Shown here one piece after another: positions 8,948 to 19,062 of a stretch of 64,000 bases of DNA (its first letter is position 1; every line of letters begins with the position of its first letter). Origin of the DNA: Burkholderia sp. BCC0506 (GTDB taxonomy: Bacteria > Pseudomonadota > Gammaproteobacteria > Burkholderiales > Burkholderiaceae); the NCBI RefSeq assembly GCF_902833145.1, contig NZ_CADFEN010000011.1, positions 124,001 through 188,000 of the forward strand, written 5' to 3'. Below the pieces are notes generated by a model. That model searched no databases. It saw only the letters and a program-made list of their open reading frames with translations, and was not told the DNA's origin. A program made the translations under genes and the position numbers.

Positions 8948-10108
8948 TTAGAACTTGTGACGCAGGCCGAGTGCGACGATTTCCTGCGAGCTCTTGCCGG
9001 CGATGCCGTACGAGCCGATCGACGCTTGCGCATCGCTGCCGTCCGCGTTGTGGCCGCTTGCGTGCTGGTATGCGCCGACCAGGTACACGTCGGTGCGCTT
9101 CGACAGCGAGTAGTCCGCGCCGAGCGAAACCTGGTGGTACTTGGCGTTGTTGTCGCCGCTACCCTTCGTGTAGATGTAGCCGAGGCCGAGCAGCAGCGGT
9201 GCCGATGCCTGGTACGTGACGAAGCCGCGACCCGTGTTGTACTTCTGGTTCGTGCCGAACGTCGACGCGCCGTCAGCCTTGTACTGGGCGTTGCTGTAGC
9301 CTGCACCGACCGTCACCGGGCCGAATGCGTACTGGGCTGCCACTTGCGCGATGCCGATCGACGTCGACGACGTGAACGCGTTGTTGATGAAGGTCGTGCC
9401 CGAGTCTCCGTCGAAGATTGCGTCCGACGTACCGGTCCAGCCGCTACGCTTGCCGGCCGTGAGCGCCGATGCGTTGTTCGCGTGGAAGTAGCCGGCAGCC
9501 ACGCCGAGCGGGCCGTTGTTGTAGGCTGCGGCTGCGGCCCACGTCTGACCCTTGCCGGTCGAGCCGGCGACGCCGCCGAGTGCGTACATGCCTTCGAACT
9601 GGAGGCCGGCGAACACCGGCGACGTGTACTTGATCGCGTTGCTGACGCGCAGGCTGTTGTCGTTGTTGTCGACGTCGCCCGGCGTGGCGAACACGCTGCC
9701 GAAGTAGTTGTCAGCCGTGACTGCCTGAACCAGGTCGACCAGCGGGTCGTACTGGCGACCCAGCGTCAGCGTACCGTACTGGTCGCTCTGCAGGCCGACG
9801 AACGCCTGGCGGCCGAACATGCGCTGGCCTTGGCCCAGTGCGCCCGATGCCGAGTTGAAGCCGTTTTCCAACTGGAAGATCGCCTTCAGGCCGCCACCGA
9901 GGTCTTCCGAACCCTTCAGGCCGAAGCGGCTGCCTTGCAGGTTGCCGCTACCCATCGACCACGAATTGTTACCTTGACCGGCGTTACCGTGAACGTACGT
10001 GATCGACGTGTCGATCACGCCGTAGAGCGTCACGCTCGACTGAGCCTGAGCGGCGCCAGCGGCACCCAGCAGGGCGAGCGACAGGGTCGAGAGAGCAAGT
10101 TTCTTCAT
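8948..10108 (-). CDS. General trimeric porin (OmpC/OpcP-like, Porin_4 family)
   Basis: 386 residues. An N-terminal signal peptide (MKKLALSTLSLALLGAAGAA, cleavage near AQA-QSSV) precedes SSVTLYGVIDTSITYV, the standard first strand of beta-proteobacterial porins. The strand SRFGLKGSEDLGGGLKAIFQ follows, and the protein ends in a terminal Phe (LGLRHKF) needed for outer-membrane insertion. It would form a 16-strand trimeric channel for small hydrophilic solutes. It is single-gene, with a GGAG ribosome binding site and its own terminator. Confidence 0.93.
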   Translation of the reverse strand: MKKLALSTLSLALLGAAGAAQAQSSVTLYGVIDTSITYVHGNAGQGNNSWSMGSGNLQGSRFGLKGSEDLGGGLKAIFQLENGFNSASGALGQGQRMFGRQAFVGLQSDQYGTLTLGRQYDPLVDLVQAVTADNYFGSVFATPGDVDNNDNSLRVSNAIKYTSPVFAGLQFEGMYALGGVAGSTGKGQTWAAAAAYNNGPLGVAAGYFHANNASALTAGKRSGWTGTSDAIFDGDSGTTFINNAFTSSTSIGIAQVAAQYAFGPVTVGAGYSNAQYKADGASTFGTNQKYNTGRGFVTYQASAPLLLGLGYIYTKGSGDNNAKYHQVSLGADYSLSKRTDVYLVGAYQHASGHNADGSDAQASIGSYGIAGKSSQEIVALGLRHKF

Positions 10109-10524
10109 CGTTGAGTTTCTCCACGCAAGTGATTCATCGTTATTTGTTGCGGATTGGAGAATAGCTCAGTGCCATACACGCAAGAAAGCTTAAAAAATAA
10201 AGTGTCTCGAAAAGGTAACAGCGGGAAAAAGTCCATATATATCAAGCACATCAGCAACTGTTCCTGTTTGCGAAATAGTTGACAATTGCTGCGCTGCGAT
10301 TGTTTCAATAGTTGACGCAGATGTCGGTAGACCCCCTGTTTTGGCCCGTTGCGGCAAGGAAACGAGGGTGTGCAAACGTTTGCGGTTGCAGGTGCGTGCG
10401 CGCCGACGCGTCAAGAAAGCGCCGACGCCGCGCGAATGCGCGGCGGACGACGGGGTTGCAACGGAGCAGAGGGTGTGCCGGGCGGCGCGGGATCGATGCG
10501 CAGCCGCTTCGGAGAGTGGCTGAA
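10109..10524. other. Intergenic upstream of the porin
   Basis: The first 180 bases are AT-rich and should carry the minus-strand porin promoter. The rest is GC-rich without a recognisable gene and leads to the stop of the YihY gene. Confidence 0.45.
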
Positions 10525-11460
10525 TCAGTCGTCGTGCGGGCGATCGTCGGCGCGCGCCGCTCGAGCGGACGCGGCCGGCGCCGAATCCGCGGCCGGCCGA
10601 TGCGCGTTGCCGCGGGCCGCCGCGAACTCCGCGCCGAGCAGCAGCACGATCGCGGAGAAGTACAGCCACATCAGCAGGACCGCGAACGATCCGGCCGCGC
10701 CGAACGCACTCGCGGTGCCCGCATGCGCGAGATACAGCGCGAACAGCTTCTTGCCGCCCGAGAACAGGATCGCGGACACGATGCCGCCGGTCGCGGCGTC
10801 GCGCCATGCGACGCGCGCATCCGGCAGGAACTTCATCAGCGACGCGAACGCGGCCGCGAGCACCGCGATGCCGACGAAGAACTGGATGAGGTTCGTGACG
10901 ACCACGTACGGCGAATTGCCCAGCAGCCAGGTGCCGACGAAGGTGATCGCGGTGTCGAGCACGAGCGACACGATCAGCAGGAACGCGACGCCCAGCACGA
11001 GCCCGAACGAGATCAGCCGCACGCGTACCAGCCCGAGCATGCTCGACCAGCGGCTTTCGGTGGCCGGCCAGATCACGCTGAGCGCCGCGCTGAGCGATGC
11101 GAACGTGGCCGACGCGCCGATCGCGAGCGCGGCGAACGAGATCAGCGTGGCGAGGCCGCCGCGCTCGCCCGCGCGGTGCGCGTTCTGGACGATCGTCTGG
11201 ATGGAGGCCGCCGCGTCGTCGCCGATCAACTGGTGCGCCTGTTCGAACACCTGGCCGCGAGCGGCATCGTCGCCATAGAACCAGCCGGCCACCGCGATCA
11301 CCATCACGAGCGTCGGCGCGAGCGAGAACGCGGAGAAAAACGCGATGCCCGCGGCCATCGCGGAGCAGCGGTCGGACGAGAAGCGCTTGAACGCGGTGAG
11401 GGCCCAGTTGGCCTGCTGCTGGGCGAGACGGGTGGCTTCGGAAGTGATCGGTCGTTTCAT
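10525..11460 (-). CDS. YihY/BrkB-family inner-membrane protein
   Basis: 311 residues with about six membrane helices. Family motifs include AAGIAFFSAFSLAPTLVM, the Trp-containing ALSVIWPATESR, and GGIVSAILFSGGKKLFALYL in the fourth helix. The C-terminal 30 residues are Ala/Asp-rich and soluble. The family was once called ribonuclease BN or BrkB, but neither role holds generally; a transporter-like function is suspected. It is divergent from fdnG, sharing a 143-bp intergenic region. Confidence 0.88.
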   Translation of the reverse strand: MKRPITSEATRLAQQQANWALTAFKRFSSDRCSAMAAGIAFFSAFSLAPTLVMVIAVAGWFYGDDAARGQVFEQAHQLIGDDAAASIQTIVQNAHRAGERGGLATLISFAALAIGASATFASLSAALSVIWPATESRWSSMLGLVRVRLISFGLVLGVAFLLIVSLVLDTAITFVGTWLLGNSPYVVVTNLIQFFVGIAVLAAAFASLMKFLPDARVAWRDAATGGIVSAILFSGGKKLFALYLAHAGTASAFGAAGSFAVLLMWLYFSAIVLLLGAEFAAARGNAHRPAADSAPAASARAARADDRPHDD

Positions 11461-11554
11461 GACGGTTCGGTCGCGCGTGGAACGCGGATCATTGCAGGTT
11501 CATCGGACAAATCGGTATTGATCCGAGGATTCGATCATAGTTGCCTGAACTGTC

Positions 11555-11560
11555 TATAAT
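11555..11560 (+). promoter_or_regulatory. Candidate -10 box of the fdn operon
   Basis: A perfect TATAAT lies 44 bases before fdnG. No convincing -35 is present, so activation by a regulator would be expected. This is the only promoter-like signal seen in the gap. Confidence 0.35.
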
Positions 11561-11603
11561 TCCTTTCAGTCGTACCCCACCCCACAATAACGCCGAGACC
11601 GCC

Positions 11604-14600
11604 ATGCTACAAATGTCCCGGCGCCAGTTCCTGAAGGTGACGGCCACGTCGCTTGCCGGATCGAGTCTTGCCCTGATGGGCTTTTCTCCGTCCGAAGCGC
11701 TGGCCGAAGTCCGACAGTACAAACTGGCGCGCACCGTCGAAACGCGCAATACCTGTCCTTACTGTTCAGTAGGTTGCGGCATCCTGATGTACAGCCTCGG
11801 AGACGGCGCGAAGAACGCGCAGCCGAGCATCATCCACATCGAGGGCGATCCCGACCATCCGGTCAATCGCGGCACGCTGTGCCCGAAGGGCGCGAGCCTG
11901 ATCGATTTCATCCACAGCCCGAACCGCCTGACGCACCCCGAGTATCGTGCGCCCGGCTCGGACAAGTGGGAACCCATCTCGTGGAACGACGCGCTCGACC
12001 GCATCGCGAAGCTGATGAAGGCCGACCGCGACGCGAACTTCGTCGAGACGGCCGACGACGGCGCGAAGGTCAACCGCTGGCTCACGACCGGCATGCTGGC
12101 CGCGTCGGCGGGCAGCAACGAGGTCGGCTACCTGACGCACAAGACCATCCGCAGTCTGGGGATGCTCGCATTCGACAATCAGGCGCGTGTCTGACATGGC
12201 CCGACGGTGGCAGGTCTTGCCCCGACGTTTGGCCGTGGAGCGATGACGAACCATTGGGTCGACATCAAGAACGCGGACGTGATTCTCGTGATGGGCGGCA
12301 ATGCAGCCGAGGCCCATCCGTGCGGTTTCAAGTGGGTGACGGAGGCGAAGGCGCACCGCAAGGCGCGGCTGATCGTCGTCGACCCGCGCTTCACGCGTAC
12401 GGCCTCGGTGGCCGATTACTACGCGCCGATCCGCACCGGCACCGACATCGTCTTCCTGGGCGGCGTCATCAACTATCTGCTGACGAACGACAAGATCCAG
12501 CATGAGTACGTGAAGAACTACACGGACTTCTCGTTCATCGTGCGCGAGGATTTCGCGTTCAACGACGGCATCTATTCCGGCTACGACGCCGAGAAGCACG
12601 CGTACCCGGACAAATCGAGCTGGGACTACGAGCGCGGCGACGACGGCTTCGCGAAGGTCGACCCGACGCTGCAGCATCCGCGCTGTGTCTACAACCTGCT
12701 GAAGCAGCACTACGCGCGCTATACGGCTGACATGGTCCAGCAGGTCTGCGGCACGCCGAAGGACAAATTCCTGAAGGTGTGCGAGATGCTCGCGACCACG
12801 GCCGTGCCCGGCCGCGCCGGCACGGTGCTGTACGCGCTCGGCTGGACCCACCATTCGATCGGCGCGCAGATCATCCGCACCGGCGCGATGGTGCAGCTGC
12901 TGCTCGGCAACATCGGCATCGCCGGCGGCGGGATGAACGCGCTGCGCGGCCACTCGAACATCCAGGGGCTGACCGATCTCGGGCTGATGTCGAACCTGCT
13001 GCCGGGCTACATGACGCTGCCGATGCAGGCCGAGCAGGATTTCGACGCGTACATCAAGAAGCGCGTGCAGCAGCCGCTGCGGCCGAACCAGTTGAGCTAC
13101 TGGAAGAACTACAAGGCGTTCCACGTCAGCTTCATGAAGGCGTGGTGGGGCGACGCGGCCACCGCCGAGAACAACTGGGCGTACGACTACCTGCCGAAGC
13201 TGGACAAGCAGTACGACCTGCTGCAGGCGATCGAGCTGATGAATGCCGGCAAGATGAACGGCTACATCTGTCAGGGCTTCAACCCGCTCGCGGCCGCGCC
13301 GTCGAAGGTGAAGACGGCGGCCGGCCTCGCGAAGCTGAAGTGGCTCGTGATCATGGATCCGCTCGCGACCGAGACGTCCGAGTTCTGGAAGCCTCACGGC
13401 GACTACAACGACGTCGATCCGTCGAAGATCCAGACCGAGGTGTTCCGCCTGCCGACCACCTGCTTCGCGGAGGAAAACGGCTCGCTCGTGAGTTCGAGCC
13501 GCGTGCTGCAGTGGCACTGGAAGGGCGCCGAGCCGCCGGGCGAAGCGAGGAGCGACCTCGAGATCATGTCGGGGCTGTTCCTGCGCATGCGCAAGATGTA
13601 CCAGACGGACGGCGGCAAGTACCCGGACCCGATCGTCAACCTGACCTGGCCGTACGCGAACCCGGAAAGCCCGACGCCCGAAGAGCTGGCGATGGAGTTC
13701 AACGGGAAAGCGCTCGCCGATCTGCCCGATCCGAAGGACCCGGCGAAGACGCTCGTGAAGAAGGGCGAGCAGCTCGCGGCGTTCGCGCAACTGAAGGACG
13801 ACGGCACGACCGCGAGCGGCTGCTGGATCTTCTGCGGCGCGTGGACCCAGGCCGGCAACCAGATGGGGCGGCGCGACAACGCCGACCCGACCGGTATCGG
13901 CCAGACGCTGAACTGGGCGTGGGCGTGGCCGGCGAACCGGCGGATCCTGTACAACCGCGCATCGTGCGACACGAGCGGCAAGCCGTTCGACCCGACCCGC
14001 AAGCTGATCGGCTGGAACGGCAGCGCGTGGAAGGGCGCCGACGTGCCGGACTTCAAGGCGGACGAACCGCCCGAAAACGGGATGGGGCCGTTCATCATGA
14101 ATCCGGAAGGTGTCGCGCGCTTCTTCGCCCGTGCGGGGATGAACGAAGGTCCGTTCCCCGAGCACTACGAGCCGTTCGAGACGCCGCTCGCCGCGAACCC
14201 GCTGCACCCGAACAACCCGCAGGCGCTGAACAACCCGGCTGCCCGCGTGTTCCCGGACGACCGTGCGTCGTTCGGCAAGGCGGCGGAGTTCCCGCACGTG
14301 GCGACCACGTACCGGCTGACCGAGCACTTCCACTACTGGACCAAGCATGCGCGGCTGAACTCGATCATCCAGCCCGAGCAATTCGTCGAAATCGGCGAAG
14401 ACCTCGCGAAGGAAGTCGGCGTCGCGCATGGCGAGCGCGTGAAGGTGTCGTCCAAGCGCGGCTACATCGTCGCGGTCGCGCTCGTCACGAAGCGGATCAA
14501 GCCGCTGATGATCGAGGGCAAGAAGGTCCAGACGGTCGGCGTCCCGTTGCACTGGGGCTTCAAGGGTCTGACGAAGCCCGGCTATCTCGCCAATACCCTG

Positions 14601-14675
14601 ACTCCGTCCGTGGGCGACGGCAACTCCTATACACCGGAATTCAAGTCGTTCCTGGTGAAGGTCGAAAAGGCGTAA
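11604..14675 (+). CDS. fdnG: Formate dehydrogenase-N alpha subunit, selenocysteine at UGA 12192-12194
   Basis: 1023 residues when the in-frame TGA is read as selenocysteine (residue 197; E. coli FdnG has it at 196). The TGA sits in the exact family context QARV-U-HGPTVA, and similarity continues without a break. Start [13 protein letters not shown] carries a Tat signal, so the protein is exported folded. CPYCSVGC...LCPKG binds the first 4Fe-4S cluster, and the remainder is the bis-MGD molybdopterin domain ending in a molydopterin_binding segment (VHWGFKG-type). It oxidises periplasmic formate and passes electrons through FdnH and FdnI to quinone. First gene of fdnGHI; depends on SelA, SelB, selC and FdhE encoded just downstream. 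Confidence 0.95.
12192..12239 (+). promoter_or_regulatory. SECIS element for selenocysteine insertion in fdnG
   Basis: Directly after the UGA the sequence closely matches the E. coli fdnG/fdhF SECIS region. A minihelix ggca/tgcc (12209-12212 / 12218-12221) encloses the loop ggtct, the GGUCU apical loop recognised by SelB. Lower-stem GGCC pairing lies at 12198-12201 and 12231-12234. Confidence 0.85.
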
Positions 14676-14685
14676 GGGGGAAGAG

Positions 14686-15600
14686 ATGGCATTGCAATCG
14701 CTGGATATCAAGCGCGTCTCGGCCACCACGACGCCACCGCCCACGGTGCGCGAACCGGTGACCGGGAGCGTCGCGAAGCTGATCGACGTATCGAAGTGCA
14801 TCGGCTGCAAGGCGTGCCAGACGGCATGCATGGAGTGGAACGACCTGCGCGACGAAGTCGGCACCAACGTCGGCGTGTACGACAACCCGGCCGACCTGAG
14901 CGAGCATTCGTGGACGGTCATGCGGTTCTCCGAATACGAGAACCCGGCGGGCGACCTCGAGTGGCTGATCCGCAAGGACGGCTGCATGCACTGCGAGGAT
15001 CCGGGCTGCCTGAAGGCGTGCCCGTCGCCGGGCGCGATCGTGCAGTACAACAACGGCATCGTCGACTTCCACGAGGAGAACTGCATCGGGTGCGGCTACT
15101 GCGTGACGGGTTGCCCGTTCAACGTGCCGCGGATCTCGAAGAAGGATCATCGCGCGTACAAGTGCACGCTCTGTTCCGACCGCGTCGCGGTCGGCCAGGA
15201 ACCGGCCTGCGTGAAGACCTGCCCGACGGGCGCGATCGTGTTCGGCACCAAGGAGGACATGAAGCAGCACGCGGCCGAGCGGATCGAGGACCTGAAGGAG
15301 CGCGGCTTCGAGCATGCGGGGCTGTACGACCCGCAGGGCGTCGGCGGCACGCACGTGATGTACGTGCTGCATCACGCGGACAAACCGTCGCTGTACCACG
15401 GGCTGCCCGACAACCCGTCGATCAGCCCGATGGTGAAGCTGTGGAAGGGCATCGCGAAGCCGCTGGCGGTCGCCGGCCTCGCACTGACCGCGCTGGCCGG
15501 GTTCTTCCACTACACGCGGGTCGGTCCGAACGAGGTCACGGACGACGAGGAAGCCGCCGCTCGCGACGAGGCGCGACGCATCAAGGAGGACGCGAAATGA
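14686..15600 (+). CDS. fdnH: Formate dehydrogenase-N beta subunit (4x4Fe-4S, membrane anchored)
   Basis: 304 residues. Four ferredoxin-type Cys groups are present: [11 protein letters not shown] at 38-48, [14 protein letters not shown] near 101, [12 protein letters not shown] near 134 and CTLCSDR...CVKTCP near 161. A C-terminal membrane helix ([20 protein letters not shown]) anchors the protein facing the periplasm. It wires electrons from FdnG to the haem protein FdnI. It starts 11 bases after fdnG with a GGGGGAAGAG ribosome binding site, and its stop overlaps the fdnI start (ATGA). Confidence 0.95.
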   Translation: MALQSLDIKRVSATTTPPPTVREPVTGSVAKLIDVSKCIGCKACQTACMEWNDLRDEVGTNVGVYDNPADLSEHSWTVMRFSEYENPAGDLEWLIRKDGCMHCEDPGCLKACPSPGAIVQYNNGIVDFHEENCIGCGYCVTGCPFNVPRISKKDHRAYKCTLCSDRVAVGQEPACVKTCPTGAIVFGTKEDMKQHAAERIEDLKERGFEHAGLYDPQGVGGTHVMYVLHHADKPSLYHGLPDNPSISPMVKLWKGIAKPLAVAGLALTALAGFFHYTRVGPNEVTDDEEAAARDEARRIKEDAK

Positions 15601-16223
15601 ACCACGACGACCCCAACCTGATCGTCCGCTACACGCCGAACGAGCGCACGAACCACTGGATTACCGCGATCACGTTCGTGCTGCTCGCGCTGTCCGGGCT
15701 CGCGCTGTTCCATCCGTCGATGTTCTGGCTCACCGCGCTGTTCGGCGGCGGCCAGTGGACGCGGATCCTGCATCCGTTCGTCGGTCTCGTGATGTTCGTG
15801 TCGTTCGCGATTCTCGTGGTGCGCTTCTGGCACCACAATGCGCTCGACGCGGACGATCGCCAATGGCTCAAGCAGATCGGCGACGTGCTGACCAACCAGG
15901 AAGACAAGCTGCCGCCGGTCGGGCGCTATAACGCCGGGCAGAAGCTGCTATTCTTCACGCTGGTGGCATGCCTGCTGTTGCTCCTGCTGTCGGGAATCGT
16001 GATCTGGCGGCGCTACTTCTCGTTCTACTTCCCGATCGGGGTGATCCGCGCGGCCGCTGTCGTGCATGCCGTGGCGGCCTTCGTGCTGATCGCGAGCATC
16101 ATCGTGCACATTTACGCGGCGTTGTGGGTGAAGGGCTCGATCGGCGCGATGGTGCGCGGCACCGTCACGCTGGGCTGGGCCCGCAAGCATCACCCGAAGT
16201 GGTTCCGTGAAAGCGTGAAGTAA
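15597..16223 (+). CDS. fdnI: Formate dehydrogenase-N gamma subunit (cytochrome b556)
   Basis: 208 residues (E. coli FdnI 217) with four membrane helices. The start overlaps the fdnH stop by four bases. [20 protein letters not shown] in helix 1 and the His-rich helix 4 ([20 protein letters not shown]) supply haem-b ligands. It carries electrons across the inner membrane to menaquinone or ubiquinone. The C terminus is [15 protein letters not shown], as in other family members. Last gene of the fdnGHI run before the inverted-repeat region. Confidence 0.94.
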   Translation: MNHDDPNLIVRYTPNERTNHWITAITFVLLALSGLALFHPSMFWLTALFGGGQWTRILHPFVGLVMFVSFAILVVRFWHHNALDADDRQWLKQIGDVLTNQEDKLPPVGRYNAGQKLLFFTLVACLLLLLLSGIVIWRRYFSFYFPIGVIRAAAVVHAVAAFVLIASIIVHIYAALWVKGSIGAMVRGTVTLGWARKHHPKWFRESVK

Positions 16224-16286
16224 CGCAGCGGAGCGGGGCGGTACGCCGATTGCGGCGCGCTGCTCCGCCAACCGCAGGAATCGCCC

Positions 16287-16310
16287 GAAGCGCCGATTCG
16301 TCGGCGCTTC
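16287..16310. repeat. Perfect 10-bp hairpin after fdnI
   Basis: gaagcgccga (16287-16296), loop ttcg and tcggcgcttc (16301-16310). A UUCG tetraloop makes it very stable in RNA. No T run follows, so it may block 3' exonucleases rather than terminate. Confidence 0.7.
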
Positions 16311-16313
16311 GTT

Positions 16314-16597
16314 GGGGGCTGTTTGCGCATGGAACGCGCATGCGAATGCCCGAAATCGCCCGCAGGGCAAGGAGTGAGGAGCGCCGTTTGGCCGAGCCAA
16401 ACAAGTGACGAGCGACGCCGCCATGTGGGCGATTTCGGGCATTCCCCTAAAATAGATAATTAGACACGGGTTGCCACGAGACGGGCCGCTCGCCACGTTG
16501 CGCTCCTTACGAATACGTCAGTATTCGCTGCGTCGCGCGCCTCGCGAGCGGCCCGTCTCGTGGCAACGCATGCGCGTTCCATGCGCAAACAGCCCCC
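16314..16597. repeat. 284-bp nested inverted-repeat element (three-way junction)
   Basis: A perfect 31-bp inverted repeat (16314-16344 / 16567-16597) encloses two further perfect pairs set side by side: 17 bp (16345-16361 / 16427-16443) and 23 bp (16470-16492 / 16545-16567). Each inner pair again holds a small hairpin: gtttggc/gccaaac at 16386-16402 and cgaatac/gtattcg at 16510-16527. The arms abut with no gaps; only 16444-16469 is unpaired and it is AT-rich. The last arm ends one base before the ttggaag ribosome binding region of fdhE. It looks like a mobile MITE/REPIN-type element or a structured regulatory RNA. No open reading frame of note lies within it. Confidence 0.9.
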
Positions 16598-16612
16598 TTG
16601 GAAGATATTTTC

Positions 16613-17548
16613 GTGACACAACGCATTCTGGAGCCGACCGAGATCTCGGCACTCGATCATTCGGCCATTCCGCGCTTTCGCCTGCCGGAGCGCGCGACCG
16701 CGTTCGCGGCGCGCGCCGCGCGGCTGCGCAAGCTGGCCGACCTGAACCCGATCAGCGGCTACCTGCGGCTGATGGCCACCGTCGCCGACGCACAGCACGC
16801 GACGCTGCAGACGCTGGAGCTGCCGCTGCCGTCGAAGGAAGCGATCGCCCGCGCGCAGGAACATTCGATGCCGGTCGTGCCGGCGCTCGACGGCGAGCGC
16901 GATGCGCGCTGGCGCGCCGTGCTGTATGAACTCCTCGACCGCGTCGAAGGCGCCGGGCTCGTCAATCCGCAGCTCGCGAAGCTGCTCGACCGGCTGCGCC
17001 TGATGGCGCCGGCCGAGCTCGACGCGCAGGCCGACGCGATCCTCGCGCTGCGCTTCGCCGAGGTCGATCCGGCCACCGCGCCGTTCCTGACGGCCGCGCT
17101 GCAGGTCGCATGGACGGACCTCGCGAGCCGCGTGACGCCGACCGACGTCCCGTATCTCGACCAGCCGGGGCTGTGCCCGGTATGCGGCACGCATCCGGTC
17201 GCGAGCGTCGTGCGGGTCGGCGGCCAGTATCAGGGCTACCGTTTCCTGCAGTGCGGGCTGTGCACGACCGAGTGGCACATGGTGCGCACCAAGTGTTCGC
17301 ACTGCGATTCGACGAAGGGCATCGCATATCACGGGGTCGAAGGCGGTAGCGAAGCCATCAAGGCCGAATCGTGCGACGAATGCAAGACCTACCGCAAGAT
17401 CGGCTACCAGGAGAAGGACTACGAGTTCGAGCCGCTGGCGGACGATCTCGCGAGTCTCACGCTCGACCTGCTGATGAACGAGGCCGGCTACCAGCGCAGT
17501 TCGCCGAACCCGCTGCTGTGGCCTGACGTCTCGCGCGAAGCGGACTGA
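16613..17548 (+). CDS. fdhE: Formate dehydrogenase accessory protein FdhE
   Basis: GTG 16613 gives 311 residues and has GGAAG 10 bases upstream; a TTG 15 bases earlier is also in frame but would sit inside the ribosome binding site. Four CxxC motifs (CPVCGT, CGLCTT, CSHCDS, CDECKT, residues about 185-260) form the rubredoxin-like iron site of FdhE. FdhE binds the folded catalytic subunits of formate dehydrogenases in the cytoplasm and is needed for their activity before Tat export. It follows fdnI after 389 bases containing the nested inverted repeats. Confidence 0.93.
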   Translation: MTQRILEPTEISALDHSAIPRFRLPERATAFAARAARLRKLADLNPISGYLRLMATVADAQHATLQTLELPLPSKEAIARAQEHSMPVVPALDGERDARWRAVLYELLDRVEGAGLVNPQLAKLLDRLRLMAPAELDAQADAILALRFAEVDPATAPFLTAALQVAWTDLASRVTPTDVPYLDQPGLCPVCGTHPVASVVRVGGQYQGYRFLQCGLCTTEWHMVRTKCSHCDSTKGIAYHGVEGGSEAIKAESCDECKTYRKIGYQEKDYEFEPLADDLASLTLDLLMNEAGYQRSSPNPLLWPDVSREAD

Positions 17549-17622
17549 CGGCACGGGGCCGGGGCGGCGCGCGAGCGCCGGCCCCGGCCGACCGAGAAGC
17601 ATGAGACTGGAGCCATCACTAC

Positions 17623-19062
17623 GTGACCGAACCCGGTGTGAATGAATTGAACGCGGTACTGGCGCGCGTGCCGTCCGTCGAGCGCGTGTTGTCGTTGGCG
17701 CCATTGCAAGCGCTGATCGCGGACTATGGCCGCACGCGCGTGCTGAACGCGGTGCGCGCCGAACTGGAGCGCTGGCGTACCGCCGCCCAGCACGATCCCG
17801 CCGCGGCCGAGCCGCTCGACGAGCCGCGCATCGCCGCTGCCGTCGCGCGTGCGTTGGCCGCGCAGAGCGCGGGCGCCGTGCGCACCGTGTTCAACCTGAC
17901 CGGCACCGTGCTGCACACGAACCTCGGGCGCGCGCTGCTGCCCGACGACGCGGTGCGAGCGGTGGTCGACGCGCTCACGCGCCCCGTCAACCTCGAGTTC
18001 GATCTCGCGACCGGCCGCCGCGGCGATCGCGACGACCTGATCGACGCGCTGCTGTGCGAACTGACGGGCGCGGAGGCCGCAACCGTCGTCAACAACAATG
18101 CGGCGGCCGTGCTGCTGACGCTGTCGGCGCTCGCGACGAAGCGGGAAGTGGTCGTGTCGCGCGGCGAGCTGGTCGAGATCGGCGGGGCGTTCCGCATTCC
18201 CGACATCATGAGCCGCGCCGGCGCGAAGCTGCGCGAGATCGGCACGACCAACCGCACGCATCTGCACGACTACGCGGACGCGATCGGCCCGCGCACGGCG
18301 CTGCTGATGAAGGTGCACTGCAGCAACTATGCGATCAGCGGCTTCACGAAGGAGACGACGCTCGCCGAACTCGCGCCGCTCGCGCGCGAGCACGGCGTGC
18401 CGGTTGCCGTCGATCTCGGCAGCGGCACGCTGGCCGACCTGTCGCAATGGGGCTTGCCGCACGAGACGACCGTGCAGGAGACCGTCGCGGCCGGTGCGAA
18501 CGTCGTCACGTTCAGCGGCGACAAGCTGCTTGGCGGCCCGCAGGCCGGCCTGATCGTCGGCGACCGCGCACTCATCGCGAAGATCAAGAAGCATCCGCTC
18601 AAGCGCGCGCTGCGTGTCGGCAAGCTGACGCTCGCGGCGCTCGAACCCGTGCTGCGCCTGTACCAGTCGCCCGAATTCCTGCGCGACCGGCTCACGACGC
18701 TGCGCCTGCTGACGCGTTCGCAGCGCGAGATCGCCGACGCCGCCGAACGCGTGCGGCCGGCGCTGCAGGCCGCGCTCGGCAGCGGTTTCGACGTGAGTGT
18801 CGAACCGATGTTCAGCCAGATCGGCAGCGGTGCGCTGCCGGTCGATCAGTTGCCGAGCGCCGGGCTCGTCGTGCGCTCGGCGGACGGCAAGCGCAGCGGT
18901 CGCGCGCTCGCGCAGCTCGAGAAACGGCTGCGCGCATGGCCGCGCCCGGTGATCGGCCGCATCGCCGACAACGCGCTGCGGCTCGACCTGCGCTGTCTCG
19001 AAGCGGCCGACGAAGCGGCGTTCGTCGTGCAATGCGTGCCGCTCTCGGGGCCTGCCGCATGA
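17623..19062 (+). CDS. selA: L-seryl-tRNA(Sec) selenium transferase
   Basis: 479 residues from GTG 17623, with GGAG 11 bases upstream. This PLP enzyme of fold type I converts Ser-tRNA(Sec) to Sec-tRNA(Sec) using selenophosphate and acts as a decamer. [19 protein letters not shown] near residue 90 and the PLP-lysine motif [18 protein letters not shown] (Lys301) are both intact. Its last four bases overlap the start of selB, as usual for selAB. Selenophosphate synthase (selD) is not in this window. Confidence 0.95.
   Translation: MTEPGVNELNAVLARVPSVERVLSLAPLQALIADYGRTRVLNAVRAELERWRTAAQHDPAAAEPLDEPRIAAAVARALAAQSAGAVRTVFNLTGTVLHTNLGRALLPDDAVRAVVDALTRPVNLEFDLATGRRGDRDDLIDALLCELTGAEAATVVNNNAAAVLLTLSALATKREVVVSRGELVEIGGAFRIPDIMSRAGAKLREIGTTNRTHLHDYADAIGPRTALLMKVHCSNYAISGFTKETTLAELAPLAREHGVPVAVDLGSGTLADLSQWGLPHETTVQETVAAGANVVTFSGDKLLGGPQAGLIVGDRALIAKIKKHPLKRALRVGKLTLAALEPVLRLYQSPEFLRDRLTTLRLLTRSQREIADAAERVRPALQAALGSGFDVSVEPMFSQIGSGALPVDQLPSAGLVVRSADGKRSGRALAQLEKRLRAWPRPVIGRIADNALRLDLRCLEAADEAAFVVQCVPLSGPAA

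Noticed and set aside
12192-12194. fdnG as a pseudogene because of an internal stop
   Set aside because: The TGA is in the invariant selenocysteine context with a SECIS hairpin, and the Sec machinery lies just downstream.
12779-14761. Long second plus-strand frame inside fdnG
   Set aside because: Arg/Ala-rich out-of-frame reading of fdnG with no domain.
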